DNA of 64,000 bases from Abelmoschus esculentus. Lineage: Eukaryota; Streptophyta; Magnoliopsida; Malvales; Malvaceae. The stretch is taken from the NCBI GenBank assembly GCA_035048815.1, contig JAUCBN010000021.1, positions 4,681,501-4,745,500 on the forward strand. Reading direction: 5' to 3'. Made by a program: the position numbers and the translations under genes. Shown piece by piece: positions 35,203 to 45,030 of this stretch (position 1 is its first letter; each line of letters opens with the position of its first letter). Below the pieces are notes generated by a model. The model did not search any database and was not told where the DNA came from. It worked only from the letters and a program-made list of their open reading frames with translations.

Positions 35203-36086
35203 GAGAAATTATTACATAAACCCTTTCTACTACCTAAGATATGGTACCAACCAATTAAAATAATACATATAATATATTTTTTCATACCATATTTACACAT
35301 AAATACCATCTAAATCATCCATTTTAATACATTTAATTTAAAAATGGAAAAATATTACCAAAGATTTTTTATGTTATCCTCCTCTTTATTGTTCATTTTT
35401 TTAATTATTTTTTTCTAATCTCTAACCCTAAACCATAACCCTAAATCCTAAACCTTAAACCCCATACCTTAATTCTAAACCCTAAATCTAAACCCTGACC
35501 CTAACCTTAAACCCCATACCTCAATTCTAAACCCTGAATCTAAACCCTAAACCATGACCCTAACCTTAAACCCTAAACTATAACCCGAACCCTAAACCCT
35601 AAACCCTAAACCTAACTCTAACCCTAACTTTTACCCTAACCCTAACCATAAACCCCAAACCCTAACCCTAACCCTAAACAATAACATATAACCCTAAACC
35701 CTAAACCCTAACTCTAACCCTAAACCTTAAACCTAAACCACATAAACCCTAAACCCTAAACATAAACCACACAAACCCTAAATCACATAAACCCTAAATC
35801 ACTAATCCCTAAACCACTAATCTCTAACCCTAAACCCTGAACTCTAAATCCTAAACCCCAAATCTATATAAAAAATAATTAGAAAAATTTTAAAGAACAA
35901 AGAGAAAGATGATACAATAAATCTTTGATAATATTTTTTTCTTTTTTTAAATCAAATACATTAAATTAGATGATTTGACCAATGCTTATGTGTAAATTTG
36001 ATATAGAAAAAATATATTATGTATCTTAATTTAATTGGTTGGGATTATATCTTAAGTGCTTGAAAGGGTTCATGTAATAATTTTTC
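35203..36086. mobile_element. Mutator-like MITE with telomere-like core, copy T2
   Basis: An 884 bp element. Ends are GAGAAATTATTACATAAACC and, reversed, GAAAAATTATTACATGAACC. Flanks are CTAAATCGG (35194-35202) and CTAAATCAG (36087-36095), a 9 bp duplication with one mismatch. The core, about 35420-35865, is degenerate CCCTAAA/CCCTAAC, longer than in copy T1 and opposite in orientation. Arms match T1 over about 180 bp each. The right flank, CTAAATCAGGGTTCAT, recurs without an insertion near 39098 and 50558. No open frame. Confidence 0.7.
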
Positions 36087-36282
36087 CTAAATCAGGGTTC
36101 ATGAATAAGTCGAATACAAGGTCAGATTCGGTAATGATCATACTGAAATTATGATGGCTTGTTTTCACACAAATTTGATTGAGAAACTTGAACGTGAAAC
36201 TCGTTTTGGTTGTGGATCATAATTTTATAATTTATTATTATTATTAAAATTTCATATATATAATAAAATTAATCAAATTTTT

Positions 36283-36473
36283 GGATGCAAATCGTCTACC
36301 TCTTTCGCATGCCTCTGTTTATACATTTTTTTAAATTAAAGGGGTTATGGTATATGGTTTAAGGTTTAGGGTTGTGGTTGTGGTTAGAGTTTAAAGAATG
36401 TATTTTTAGGGTGTAGGGTTTAAGGTTTAGGTTTAGGAAATGAGGTGCAGGGCGTAGGGTGTGATTTTTACTC
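36283..36473. mobile_element. Short MITE with telomere-like core, copy T4
   Basis: A 191 bp element. Ends are GGATGCAAATCGTC and, reversed, GAGTAAAAATCACAC, a weak match. Flanks are CAAATTTTT (36274-36282) and CAAATCTTT (36474-36482). The related sequence at 37481 has an uninterrupted CAAATCTTT followed by the same downstream sequence, which looks like the empty site. The interior, 36355-36460, is degenerate TTTAGGG. A copy at the same place in unit B is at 40132-40311. Confidence 0.55.
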
Positions 36474-36515
36474 CAAATCTTTTTATGTTTACCAATGATT
36501 TGTGCTTTGAAGTAG

Positions 36516-36769
36516 GGGGCAAAAATCATCTGCCTTTTTATCATGCCTCCAACCATGCCACAAGATAAAAAATTTTAGAAAAATGAATTTAAACCCTAAC
36601 TCTTATTTTATATATTTTAAACCTTAAACTCTATACCCTAAAATTATACCCTACCTTTAATTCTCTAAACCCTAAATATAACCTCTAACTTTAAATTCTA
36701 CGCTCTAAATCCTATAATTTAAAAGGAAAGAACGAATGAAGGCACAAAAAAGATAGAAGGATTTGCCCC
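36516..36769. mobile_element. Short MITE with telomere-like core, copy T5
   Basis: A 254 bp element flanked by the perfect 9 bp duplication TTGAAGTAG at 36507-36515 and 36770-36778. Ends are GGGGCAAAAATCATC and, reversed, GGGGCAAATCCTTC. The interior, 36590-36715, is degenerate CCCTAAA/CCCTAAC. Related sites without the insertion are at 37504-37525 and 48755-48775, where the flanks are continuous. A copy in unit B is at 40354-40594. Confidence 0.7.
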
Positions 36770-36778
36770 TTGAAGTAG

Positions 36779-37690
36779 TCCAAAACTATAGGACGTGAGA
36801 CTTCAAACATCACGCTGACTCACACAAAGTGTTGCATGAAAATCATGTTAACTATTTCTAGAGAATTATTCTATTTCACAACTAGAAAATGGCTCGCCCG
36901 ACATGCGTCCATAATTATTAAAAATTATACTACTACTAAAATTAAAAGGAGTTTTAATTAAAGTAAATATTTATGTATGTATATATTTTTCTACTAAAAA
37001 ATTTAATTTATTACAGGAACGATGAGAAGAAAGGAAAGAAAAATATTTTTCTACTGGCACTCATGTATGCTCCGCCAAGATTCTCTAATGGAAGTTAGCG
37101 AGAGTTACCCTAATAAAAATAGATTAAAAATGCAATGATCATACTATAAATTTTAAAATTTCGGTAATGATCATACTATAAAAAGTTTTACCTAATAAAT
37201 TTATGTAAAAGACATTCGACTTTGAAGATTGCATATATAAACATCAACTTTTATGAATTAAACAATTAATCTCAATGGAAAAGCATATAATATTTATTAT
37301 AGAAGACTCAAATTCAATTATATTGTCTAAAAAATATATAGATTGACTTTTAATTACCTTTAAACTATTAAAATTATCTTTTATGGACACTATAGAAACT
37401 CGTTTCAGCTGTTGATATTATTTCATAGTTTTATTATTATTTTTTTATTATTTTATATATAGTAAATAGTAACATAAAATCAAATCTTTCTACCTTTACC
37501 AATGATTCGTGCTTCGAAGTAGGGCCAAAAATATAGGACATGCGACTGCAAGCATCACGTTGACTCACACAAAGTGTTGCAGGCAAATCATGTTAGAAGT
37601 ATTCGATTTCACAACTAGAAAATGGTTCGCCCCACATGCGTCCAAGCAAAAACAAAAATCGTACTGATAGCGCAATCTCCAACCATTTTT
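36779..37690. other. Upstream region of B3-like gene A, internally repeated
   Basis: No gene. 36779-36905 and 37515-37640 are related blocks, sharing CATCACG, TTGACTCACACAAAGTGTTG and CACAACTAGAAAATGG words, so the upstream region contains an older internal duplication about 730 bp apart. Confidence 0.5.
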
Positions 37691-37692
37691 CA

Positions 37693-37761
37693 TGACGTCA
37701 CTATGTTTGACCTAGTTTATCAATATGCAAACCAGCCGGATATCAGATATGCATGCATGCA
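37693..37761 (+). promoter_or_regulatory. TGACGTCA and RY (CATGCATG) motifs upstream of gene A
   Basis: TGACGTCA at 37693-37700 is the palindromic bZIP-type site; ATGCATGCATGCA at 37749-37761 contains overlapping RY words (CATGCA), which by family knowledge are bound by B3 factors of the ABI3/FUS3/LEC2 group. Both are conserved in gene C (48961-48968 and about 49017). In gene B only the RY words remain. Function is inferred from motifs only. Confidence 0.4.
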
Positions 37762-37925
37762 GATTTTTAGGTTACGCTTCCAAATATCTTGCGATAACTA
37801 ACAAAGATGGTTACGAAAATACCTTGGCACGATATAACATTCGACTTGGAACATTGTCGGAAGATCTAAGCCTTGCTCGCCATATATTTGTTTAATCGAG
37901 TAACTAAAGCAGGTTCTTCATCACT

Positions 37926-37933
37926 CTATATAA
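37926..37933 (+). promoter_or_regulatory. TATA box of B3-like gene A
   Basis: CTCTATATAAACC, 70 bases before the ATG at 37996. The same box is present 69 and 68 bases upstream of genes B and C. Confidence 0.65.
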
Positions 37934-37995
37934 ACCAAATTCGTCTCTAACTTCACAAACACAGAAAGCTTGATAAGTGAAATCAGAAATCAGAA

Positions 37996-38262
37996 ATGGA
38001 AGAGATATTCGCACTCCCTCTTGCAAGAAACAATGAACAAAGATTGAGGTTTCATCATAGTGGCGGCAAACTCCCCGGTGTTCTGAAGGTTAGAGACGAG
38101 AGTGGAGGATCATGGAACTTTAACTGCAAGAGTGACGGTGGCGGCTACTTCACCATCAGCGGCTCTGAGTGGAGGGGTTTTGCTATATCCAGGATTAATG
38201 AAATGGTCACTCTTTTTAAACAAGAAGACGTTGACTTCTACACTATTAGGGTGGGATACTGA
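37996..38262 (+). CDS. Short B3-domain-like protein, copy A
   Basis: An 88-residue single-exon frame. Features of the plant B3 DNA-binding fold: a central GVLKVRDESGGSWNFNCKSD strand pair with the family's G-x-S/W core, YFTISGSEWRGFAI corresponding to the usual GWxxF segment, and NEMVTLFKQEDVDFYTIRV for the closing strands. A full B3 domain is about 100-110 residues, so the N-terminal strand and helix are shortened, and no second domain follows. Start chosen because the TATA box is at a normal distance and two paralogues start at the same codon. Copy C differs at three residues (K/E, N/S, T/I). No nuclear signal is obvious. DNA binding is an inference. Confidence 0.6.
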   Translation: MEEIFALPLARNNEQRLRFHHSGGKLPGVLKVRDESGGSWNFNCKSDGGGYFTISGSEWRGFAISRINEMVTLFKQEDVDFYTIRVGY

Positions 38263-39988
38263 GCTGCTACAAAGGAATATAATGCATCAAACTCTTCAGT
38301 TTACAAGTTATTTGGAACCAGTTTGTAAATTGTAACCGTATACAAGGATATGTTTTCGAAGTAATTGTTTGGTTTTGTGTGCTAATTGATTACTAAGTAT
38401 TAATAAACTATTTTTTTTATAAGTATTGTTTTTATACAAGATTTAACGGTTAAATGAGTATTCAAATTATATATTTTTTAGATAGAAGTCTTAACTATAT
38501 TTTAGATCAAATAGATGATTAACGTTTTATTCTGTGACCCATATAAGGTTTTTTTGTCAAACCGTTAAAATATTTATCATCCAATCAAAACATGACACGT
38601 GACGTATTTTTTATTTTTTTTCAATCAAACTCTCAAATCATATCTCTCTCACCGTCAAGCATCCTCCAGATGTCAGTGGTTCACCATTCACGGTCTAAAT
38701 ATTGAGTATATTACCTTTCGATATTCCCCACACTTTAGTCATTTATCAAAACCCAATGCACCTATTTTTCTTCATTGTTGGATGTTCGTTGACGATAAAA
38801 TCAACGGTTCATATGTTATTTTTTTTTACAACGATATGATGGAACTTTTGGTAAAAAATGTTTGACGAAAACAAGAGTATGGGGTGGTGGTTAAATTGAT
38901 GGTTAGGTTGAAACAATTTAGAGCTATTTTTTAAAGAAAATAAATATAAATAGGTTAATTAATATATTTTATTTTTCTATTTTTAAATTTTAATTTTAAA
39001 AATAATAAACCATTTCACGCGCTTTAATTTCATTGAATAATAAGTTCTGGTGGGAATGTAATTTAATTCGTATCGCTTACTAGACTTGGCTTGGTCCTAA
39101 ATCAGGGTTCATAAATAAGTCGAATACAAGGTCAAATGTAATAGCGGGATGTTTGACCTCACGTTAGCATGCAAAACCAAATATACATGCAATGCAATAA
39201 CTAACCAAGATCTGGAACATGTCGGATGATGAAGCCTTTGATCGAGACACATCATATTTTATTTTATTTTATTTTTTCAATTATAAAACTTTGATCGAGT
39301 GATAAAATTTGCTTCTTGGCATTATATAACACCCCTGCCCCCTTGGACTCTCAAGTTAGGGAGTCATCCTTTGAACTCGATTGTTTCATTCACAAAGTTA
39401 AAAAGTCGAACATTTTATTTTCTTTAAAAAATTTAATATTTCATCCCATTAAACTATTTGGTAGTCGGCAAAACTATTTATATTTTTTATGCGAAAAAAG
39501 TCTAATTAAATAAATAAAAGTACGCAACCCATAAATGCAAAAACAAAACATTGACTTATAAAAAAGAAATTTGATAGTTATAGAAATTTAGCTTTCTTTT
39601 TATCGATTACTAATACTAGGATGTGTTTGGTGTGAGACTCTAGAATTCGCGAAACTACAGTGTTTACATAGATAAGAAGGCAAATGAAAATAGGAAGACT
39701 GGAAGGGGTTTCTGTCTTTGATGGTGAAAATTAATGAAATTTTCTATCTACTTTTTAGTTCGGTTATAGATCAAAATAACCGAAAACACGTCCCTAAATG
39801 TAATTGCTTGAAGATATAATCACTTTTTTATTAGAAAGTTGAGAGATTAACGATATAGACTCATTATGTTCTTTATGTCGCATGTTAGTAACTACAATTA
39901 CTTCAATTGTGGAATTTTTAAATATGAGGACAAAGTTTATTAAGTTATTTTAAATTAGTACCAAATTAATATAACCTGTAAGTTTTGG
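38263..39988. other. 3' flank of gene A and border of duplication unit
   Basis: 38263-39160 is nearly identical to 49530-50650 downstream of gene C, apart from the MITE inserted there. 38430-38600 is a copy of the AT-rich repeat also seen at 1215-2260. The frame at 38599-38865 is also open in the unit C copy only in part and has no domain; I do not call it. 39615-39960 marks the unit border and recurs at 50940-51240. Confidence 0.5.
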
Positions 39989-40131
39989 GTACTGAAATTA
40001 TGATGGCTTGTTTTCACATAAATTTGATTGAGAAACTTGAACGTAAAACTCGTTTTGGTTGTCGATCATAATTTTATAATTTATTATTATTATTAAAATT
40101 TCATATATATAATAAAATTAATCAAATTTTT

Positions 40132-40311
40132 GGTGCAAATCGTCTACCTCTTTCGCATGCCTCTGTTTGTATATCTTTTTTAAATTAGAGGGGTTAGGGT
40201 ATATGGTTTAAGGGTTAGGGTTAGGGTTAGGGTTTAGAGAATGTATTTTTTAGGGCGTAGGGTTTATTAAGGTTTAGGTAGGAAATGAGGTGTAGGGTGT
40301 GATTTTTACTC
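40132..40311. mobile_element. MITE copy T4 in unit B
   Basis: A 180 bp orthologous copy of the insertion at 36283. Flanks are CAAATTTTT (40123-40131) and TAAATCTTT (40312-40320). The core is TTAGGG-rich (40195-40290). Its presence in both units shows that insertion preceded this duplication. Confidence 0.55.
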
Positions 40312-40353
40312 TAAATCTTTCTACGTTTACCAATGATTTGTGCTTTAAAGTAG

Positions 40354-40594
40354 GGGGTAAAAATCATCTGCCTCTTTATCATGCCTCCAACCATGCCGCA
40401 AGATAAAAAAATTTTAAAAAAATGAATTTAAACCCTAACTCTTATTTTATATATTCTAAACCCTAAACTTTATGCCCTAAAATTGCACCTTACCTCTAAT
40501 TGTCTAAACCCTAACCTCTAACTTTAAACCCTACGTTTTAAATATTTTAATTTAAAACGCACGAATTACGAAAAAAATTTAAAGGATTTTTCAC
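40354..40594. mobile_element. MITE copy T5 in unit B
   Basis: A 241 bp orthologous copy of the insertion at 36516. Flanks are TTAAAGTAG (40345-40353) and TTGAAGTAG (40595-40603). The interior is degenerate CCCTAAA (40430-40540). Confidence 0.6.
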
Positions 40595-40929
40595 TTGAAG
40601 TAGTCCAAAACTATAGGACGTGAGACTTCAAACATCACGCTGACTCACACAAAGTGTTGCAAGAAAATCATGTTAACAATTTTTAGAGAATTATTCTATT
40701 TCACAACTAGAAAATGCCTCGCCCGACAGATGCATGCATGCAAACCAGCCGGATAGATATGCATGCAGATTTTTAAGTTGCGCTTCCAAGTATCTTGCGA
40801 TAACTAACAAAGATGTTTAAGAAAATACGTTGGCGCGATACAACAATCAACTTCGAACATTGTCAGAAGATCTAAGCCTTGCCCATATATTTGTTTAGTC
40901 GAGTAAGTAAAGCGGGTTCTTCATCACTC

Positions 40930-40937
40930 TATATAAA
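40930..40937 (+). promoter_or_regulatory. TATA box of B3-like gene B
   Basis: CTCTATATAAACC, 69 bases before ATG 40999. The upstream 200 bp match gene A, but the stretch with TGACGTCA is missing here. Confidence 0.6.
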
Positions 40938-40998
40938 CCACATTCGTCTATAACTTCACAAACACAGAGAGCTTGATAAGTAAAATCTGAGAGCAGAA

Positions 40999-41265
40999 AT
41001 GGCAGAGATATTCGCTGTCCCTCTTGCAAGAAACAATGAACAAAGATTGAGGTTTCATCATAATGGCGGCGAACTCCCCGGTGTTCTGAAGGTTAGAGAC
41101 GAGAGTGGAGGATCATGGAGCTTTAACTGCAAGAGTGACGGTGGCTGCTACTTCACCATCAGCGGCTCTGAGTGGAGGTGTTTCGCTATATCCAGGATTA
41201 ATGAAATGGTCACTCTTTTTAAACAAGAAGATGTTGACTTCTACACTATTAGGGTGGGATACTGA
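40999..41265 (+). CDS. Short B3-domain-like protein, copy B
   Basis: An 88-residue frame like copies A and C. Against copy C it differs at E2A, L7V, S22N, one G-to-C in the KSDGGCYF segment, I-to-T, and one G-to-C in EWRCFAI; four further base changes are silent. The two new cysteines replace glycines in the core of the domain and could weaken the fold. The gene keeps its TATA box and start but has lost the upstream TGACGTCA segment. Its 3' flank is cut at about 41577 by an LTR-like repeat. It may be transcribed, but constraint on the protein is not evident. Confidence 0.5.
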   Translation: MAEIFAVPLARNNEQRLRFHHNGGELPGVLKVRDESGGSWSFNCKSDGGCYFTISGSEWRCFAISRINEMVTLFKQEDVDFYTIRVGY

Positions 41266-41576
41266 GCTGCTACATATGCCTACAACGCATCAAAATCGTC
41301 AGTTTACAAGTTATTTGGAACCAGTTTGTAACCGTACACGAGGATATGTTTTCGAAGTAATTATTTGGTTATTGTGTATTAAGTATTAGATATTAATAAT
41401 CTAGTTGTTTGTATTGTTTATAATTATTATTTTTATACAAGGATCAAGGGTTAAATAAGTGTTTAAACTATACATTTTTAAATAGAGGTTTGAACTATAT
41501 TTTGGATTAAATAAGTGATTAACGTTTTATACCGTGATTCATTTAATGTTTTTTGTCAAAATGTTAAAAAATTTCT
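41266..41576. other. 3' flank of gene B
   Basis: Similar to 38263-38590 after gene A, including the AT-rich repeat unit (TTAAATAAGTGTTTAAAC). It ends where family L sequence begins. Confidence 0.5.
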
Positions 41577-42140
41577 CTTCCAATTTGTAGTGACCCCTTT
41601 TAAAAAAAATTCGATAGGTGTAATAAAATGTCACTAATTTGAAAAGATAGAAAATATAAATTAAGTTTCGAAATTTGTAAGCTAGGGATTTTAATCTAAA
41701 ATTGGAGAATTGAAAAACAAACAAAAAGGAAAATTAGGGTTTGAAAATTCTTAAAAGGAATTAAAATTGAGGAGAAGAAAAGGGTCACTAATTTTAAAAA
41801 TATAATTTGACAATTGAAAATAATTCTAAAAGAGGTCCGGATACCGTAAAATTAAATATTCGAAATAAATTAGTTTCGAGAGTGTTAAAAATAAAACGGT
41901 GTTAGCGTTTAAAACCGCCCAAAACTGATACCTTTACAAAATTACCGCTTAATTAATTTTAAATTTTCAGAATTAAAGTGGGATTAACTTTCTATTTGTT
42001 TAACAATTCGAATATATTTTAATTGTTTCTTTATTTAAAGGTAAAACGCATACACCGCTACCATTACATCTGGTATCGGACACATTACAATCGAATAAAG
42101 AGATATAGTATTTAATTAATTAACGTCAAATTTAATTTAT
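41577..42140. repeat. LTR-like repeat, family L, copy 2
   Basis: Starts near TGTAGTGACCCCTTTT and matches the reverse complement of 23817-23160 along most of its length, with one internal deletion. Shared landmarks are AATTAGGGTTTGAAAATTC, TTTAAAACCGCCCAAAACTG and ACGCATACACCGCTACCATT. No coding frame. Confidence 0.5.
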
Positions 42141-43109
42141 CAATATAAACAAGGACAAGAAGGATACAAATATTTACAAAATAAAACAATATTAAGGCAT
42201 ATAAAAAAATCAAAACAATAGTATATGAATCAAAATATGCATGCAACAAGATAGTATAAATGAAACACAAAATAAAGAATAAATAAATAAACAGCCCAGT
42301 AATTATTAAATAAATAAAAAGAAACGGATTTTAAAACTGTAAATAGGACTGAAATGAAAGAAAATCGAAACAAAAGGGACAAATTAGAAAGGAAAAAAGG
42401 ACAAGTCACAACAAAGACCAAAATAAAAAGAATAAATTAAAATAGATGATTGAAAACAAATAAAAAAAATTGTAAAGGTCAAATCAAAATAGAAAAAACT
42501 TTATTTAAGAAAATAGTGACCTGATTGAAAAAATAAGCAAAGATTCGAGGACTGAGGAAGAGATTTAACAAACATAGAGGATTTTAATGAATAAATATCC
42601 CATTTTAAAAATATGTTGAGAATATAAAACACAAACAAGTCATCAATATCAACCACTTTTATTATTTTGAACCGAAAAAAACCCTATAAGAGAGAGATAC
42701 TCTTAACATTCTTCTGTAAAATCCAGATTTATTAAAAACATTTCAATGTTTTTCTAGGTTTTCAAGAAAATACCCCATTTTTAAAAATTGTTGTATACTA
42801 GACGCCGCTAGCAACAACTAGCGAACCTCAAATTACCAAAATAACTTTTTTAAACAGTTATGGTTGTTATAAACGACTGAAAATATCTATGCAACCAATT
42901 CAAAATACTTGTTATATATTCTACTTGAGAAATTTTACACCCACATAAAACAAGGGCATCGCAAACTTCTTTAATACGTGATAGATAAAGCATCATGCTC
43001 TCATCTTTCCCTTTTTTGATGGACCTCATCTAATAATAAAGACACATCGTACTTGTATCGTGATCACAAGATGCAAAGATGACATCTCTAAACAAAAATA
43101 TACAACTAT
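42141..43109. other. Purine-rich noncoding sequence
   Basis: 42141-42600 is rich in A and G on the plus strand, probably a continuation of the LTR-like repeat. 42780-43100 is mixed sequence leading into copia pol. No frame supported. Confidence 0.35.
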
Positions 43110-44630
43110 AGCTCATGAAAACGACTGTTGAAACAATTCAAAAAACTCTTGAGGATGATGATTGAAGGATGACGATTCTAGCTGAGTATGAAGCTCTCGT
43201 AAGCAATGAAACATGGGAGTTGATAGAATTATCAAGTGAAAGGAAAGTTGTGGGTTGAAAATAGTTATTTCAGATAAAAAAATGTTGATGGTTCGATAGA
43301 AAGACTCAAGGCGATACTTATAGTCAAAGGATACTCTCAAGTGCCTGAGTATAAATTTGTTTACATCTACAGTCCTGTAGTTCGTTTTGCAACTATAGAC
43401 CTTCTACTCTCACTAAAAGTCACTCATAAATGACAAGTTAGACAAGTGAATGTCAACAACGTCTTTTTAAAATAAAAAATCAGAGATAATAAATTTCTAA
43501 GTTTTGAACAGTGTTTTCAAAACACAATATGCAAGCTCAAGAAAGCTTTGTAAGGACTCAAGCAGGTACCAAAAAACTAATTCCTTTAACTTGAAGAGTT
43601 CTTATTCTAGTTAGAATTCTTTTTCTCCAAAGGTGATTCATCATTGTTCATCCTCAAAGGTGACAGGTTTGTAACGTATCTGGTAGTATATGTAGATGAT
43701 ATTCTCATCACTGAAATCTCAACAATTTTTATTACCAAGGTTTAGAAGAGCTCCATAACAAGTTTTTTTCATGAGGATCTTGGGGAAATAAAATTCTTTC
43801 TAGGCATCGAAGCAAGAAGGTCTGAAGCTGGGTTATTTATTTCGTAAAGAAAGTTCATCATTAAATTTCAAAAAATGTTCAACATCAAGATTCTAATGCT
43901 GCCAATACACATATGGCTACAAACTGCAATCTGAACAAATTTGATGGTGAACCAGTTAAAAGTGTGCAACTCTACAAAAATTGATAGGAGCTCTACAATA
44001 CATTTCACACACTCGACCTAATATCTCATTTGCTGTAAACAAAATAGCTCAGTTTCTTCAAGACCCTAAATAAATTTATTGACTGGCTGTTAAAAGGATA
44101 TTAAGATATCTAAGAGAAACTATAAATTATGGACTATGGTTTACTACTCATATTCCAAGCTTAATATGCATAAATGCATTCTCAAATGTCGATTGAAAAG
44201 AAGACATTGACAATCATAGATCTATCTCAGGGTACTGTGTTTTTAGTGATAATCATCTACTTATATGAAGTTCGAAGAAGAAACGAGCTTTGTTAATATC
44301 CACAAAGTTGAAGCAGAATATATAAGTATGAAAGATACAACTACTGAGGTAACATAGATCACAGTTATATTAGATGAAATGGAAGTTGTAGCTAAAGATA
44401 CACCACGAATTTGGTGTGAAAACACTAATGCAGTGTCCATGGTTGCTAATCCCATACTTCACACAAAAAACAAATACATTAAGCTTGATTTACGCTTTAT
44501 AAGAGAAAATTGAATCTAATAAATTACAAATCAATCATGTCCCAGCTGACAACCAAGCTGCAAACACTCTCACCAAACCCATTGCTTCTAACAAGTTTGA
44601 TGACTTCAAAAAAAAATAATTATGATGATA
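43110..44630 (+). pseudogene. Ty1/copia reverse transcriptase-RNase H remnant
   Basis: Reverse transcriptase blocks in order: ILAEYEALVSNETWELIE, IERLKAILIVKGYSQ, FVYIYSPVVRFATIDLLLS, VTYLVVYVDDILIT with the YVDD catalytic pair (near 43690), and GEIKFFLGIEARRS. RNase H follows, with EAEYISMKDTTTEVT, IWCENTNAVSMVANPI and NKYIKLDLRFIREN. Stops and frameshifts are frequent throughout. No gag, protease, integrase or LTR of this element is present, so it is a fragment cut at both sides. It ends near 44630 against a minus-strand gypsy fragment. Confidence 0.75.
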
Positions 44631-44659
44631 GATACATTGAGGATTTTTTATAACTAAAA

Positions 44660-45030
44660 AGGTCAGGTGAATGTTAAACAATTTATGATGGAAGATCATA
44701 TTTGCCTCTGTAAATTCCTAGTTTATCAAACTCAAAGTCGACTGTCACTGAACCCCACGTCAATATCACAACTTCTTAATGGCAAAATCAAAAATCAGCC
44801 TGAAACTCCTCCTCTTGTATCTCCCAAAGAACAACTTTACATAGCCCTAGAGTCTCCATCAAGTTATCGTTAGTTACTGTAACCAATACATTATTGTTCT
44901 GCATGATTGACAGGGTTGTCTGCTTTACCAAGGATCAGTCTATAAAATTATGGGTGCTTCCAGAGTCTACCAGAGCCACCCATTCCCTTTATTTGATCAT
45001 CACCGCCAATCTCATAGTTTTAAATTGAGG
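44660..45030 (-). pseudogene. Ty3/gypsy protease remnant
   Basis: On the minus strand near 45000-44940 the frame reads WVALVDSGSTHNFID, the retropepsin active site (D-S-G-S-T-H) of plant chromovirus-type elements. It continues with LVKQTTLSIMQ and VTVTNDNLME. It stops abruptly near 44660 without the second GxDWL-type block, at the border with the copia fragment. Confidence 0.65.

Noticed and set aside
35420..35865. CCCTAAA array as a true chromosome end or telomere fusion
   Set aside because: The repeats are degenerate, short and bounded by inverted arms and a 9 bp target duplication, so a mobile element explains them better.
38102..38335. Second frame overlapping B3-like gene A (and its equivalents in B and C)
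   Set aside because: A shadow of the real frame: conserved only because the gene is duplicated, with no family match.
38599..38865. 88-codon frame downstream of gene A
   Set aside because: Lies in dispersed AT-rich repeat; no domain, and the copy downstream of gene C gives no sign of coding constraint.
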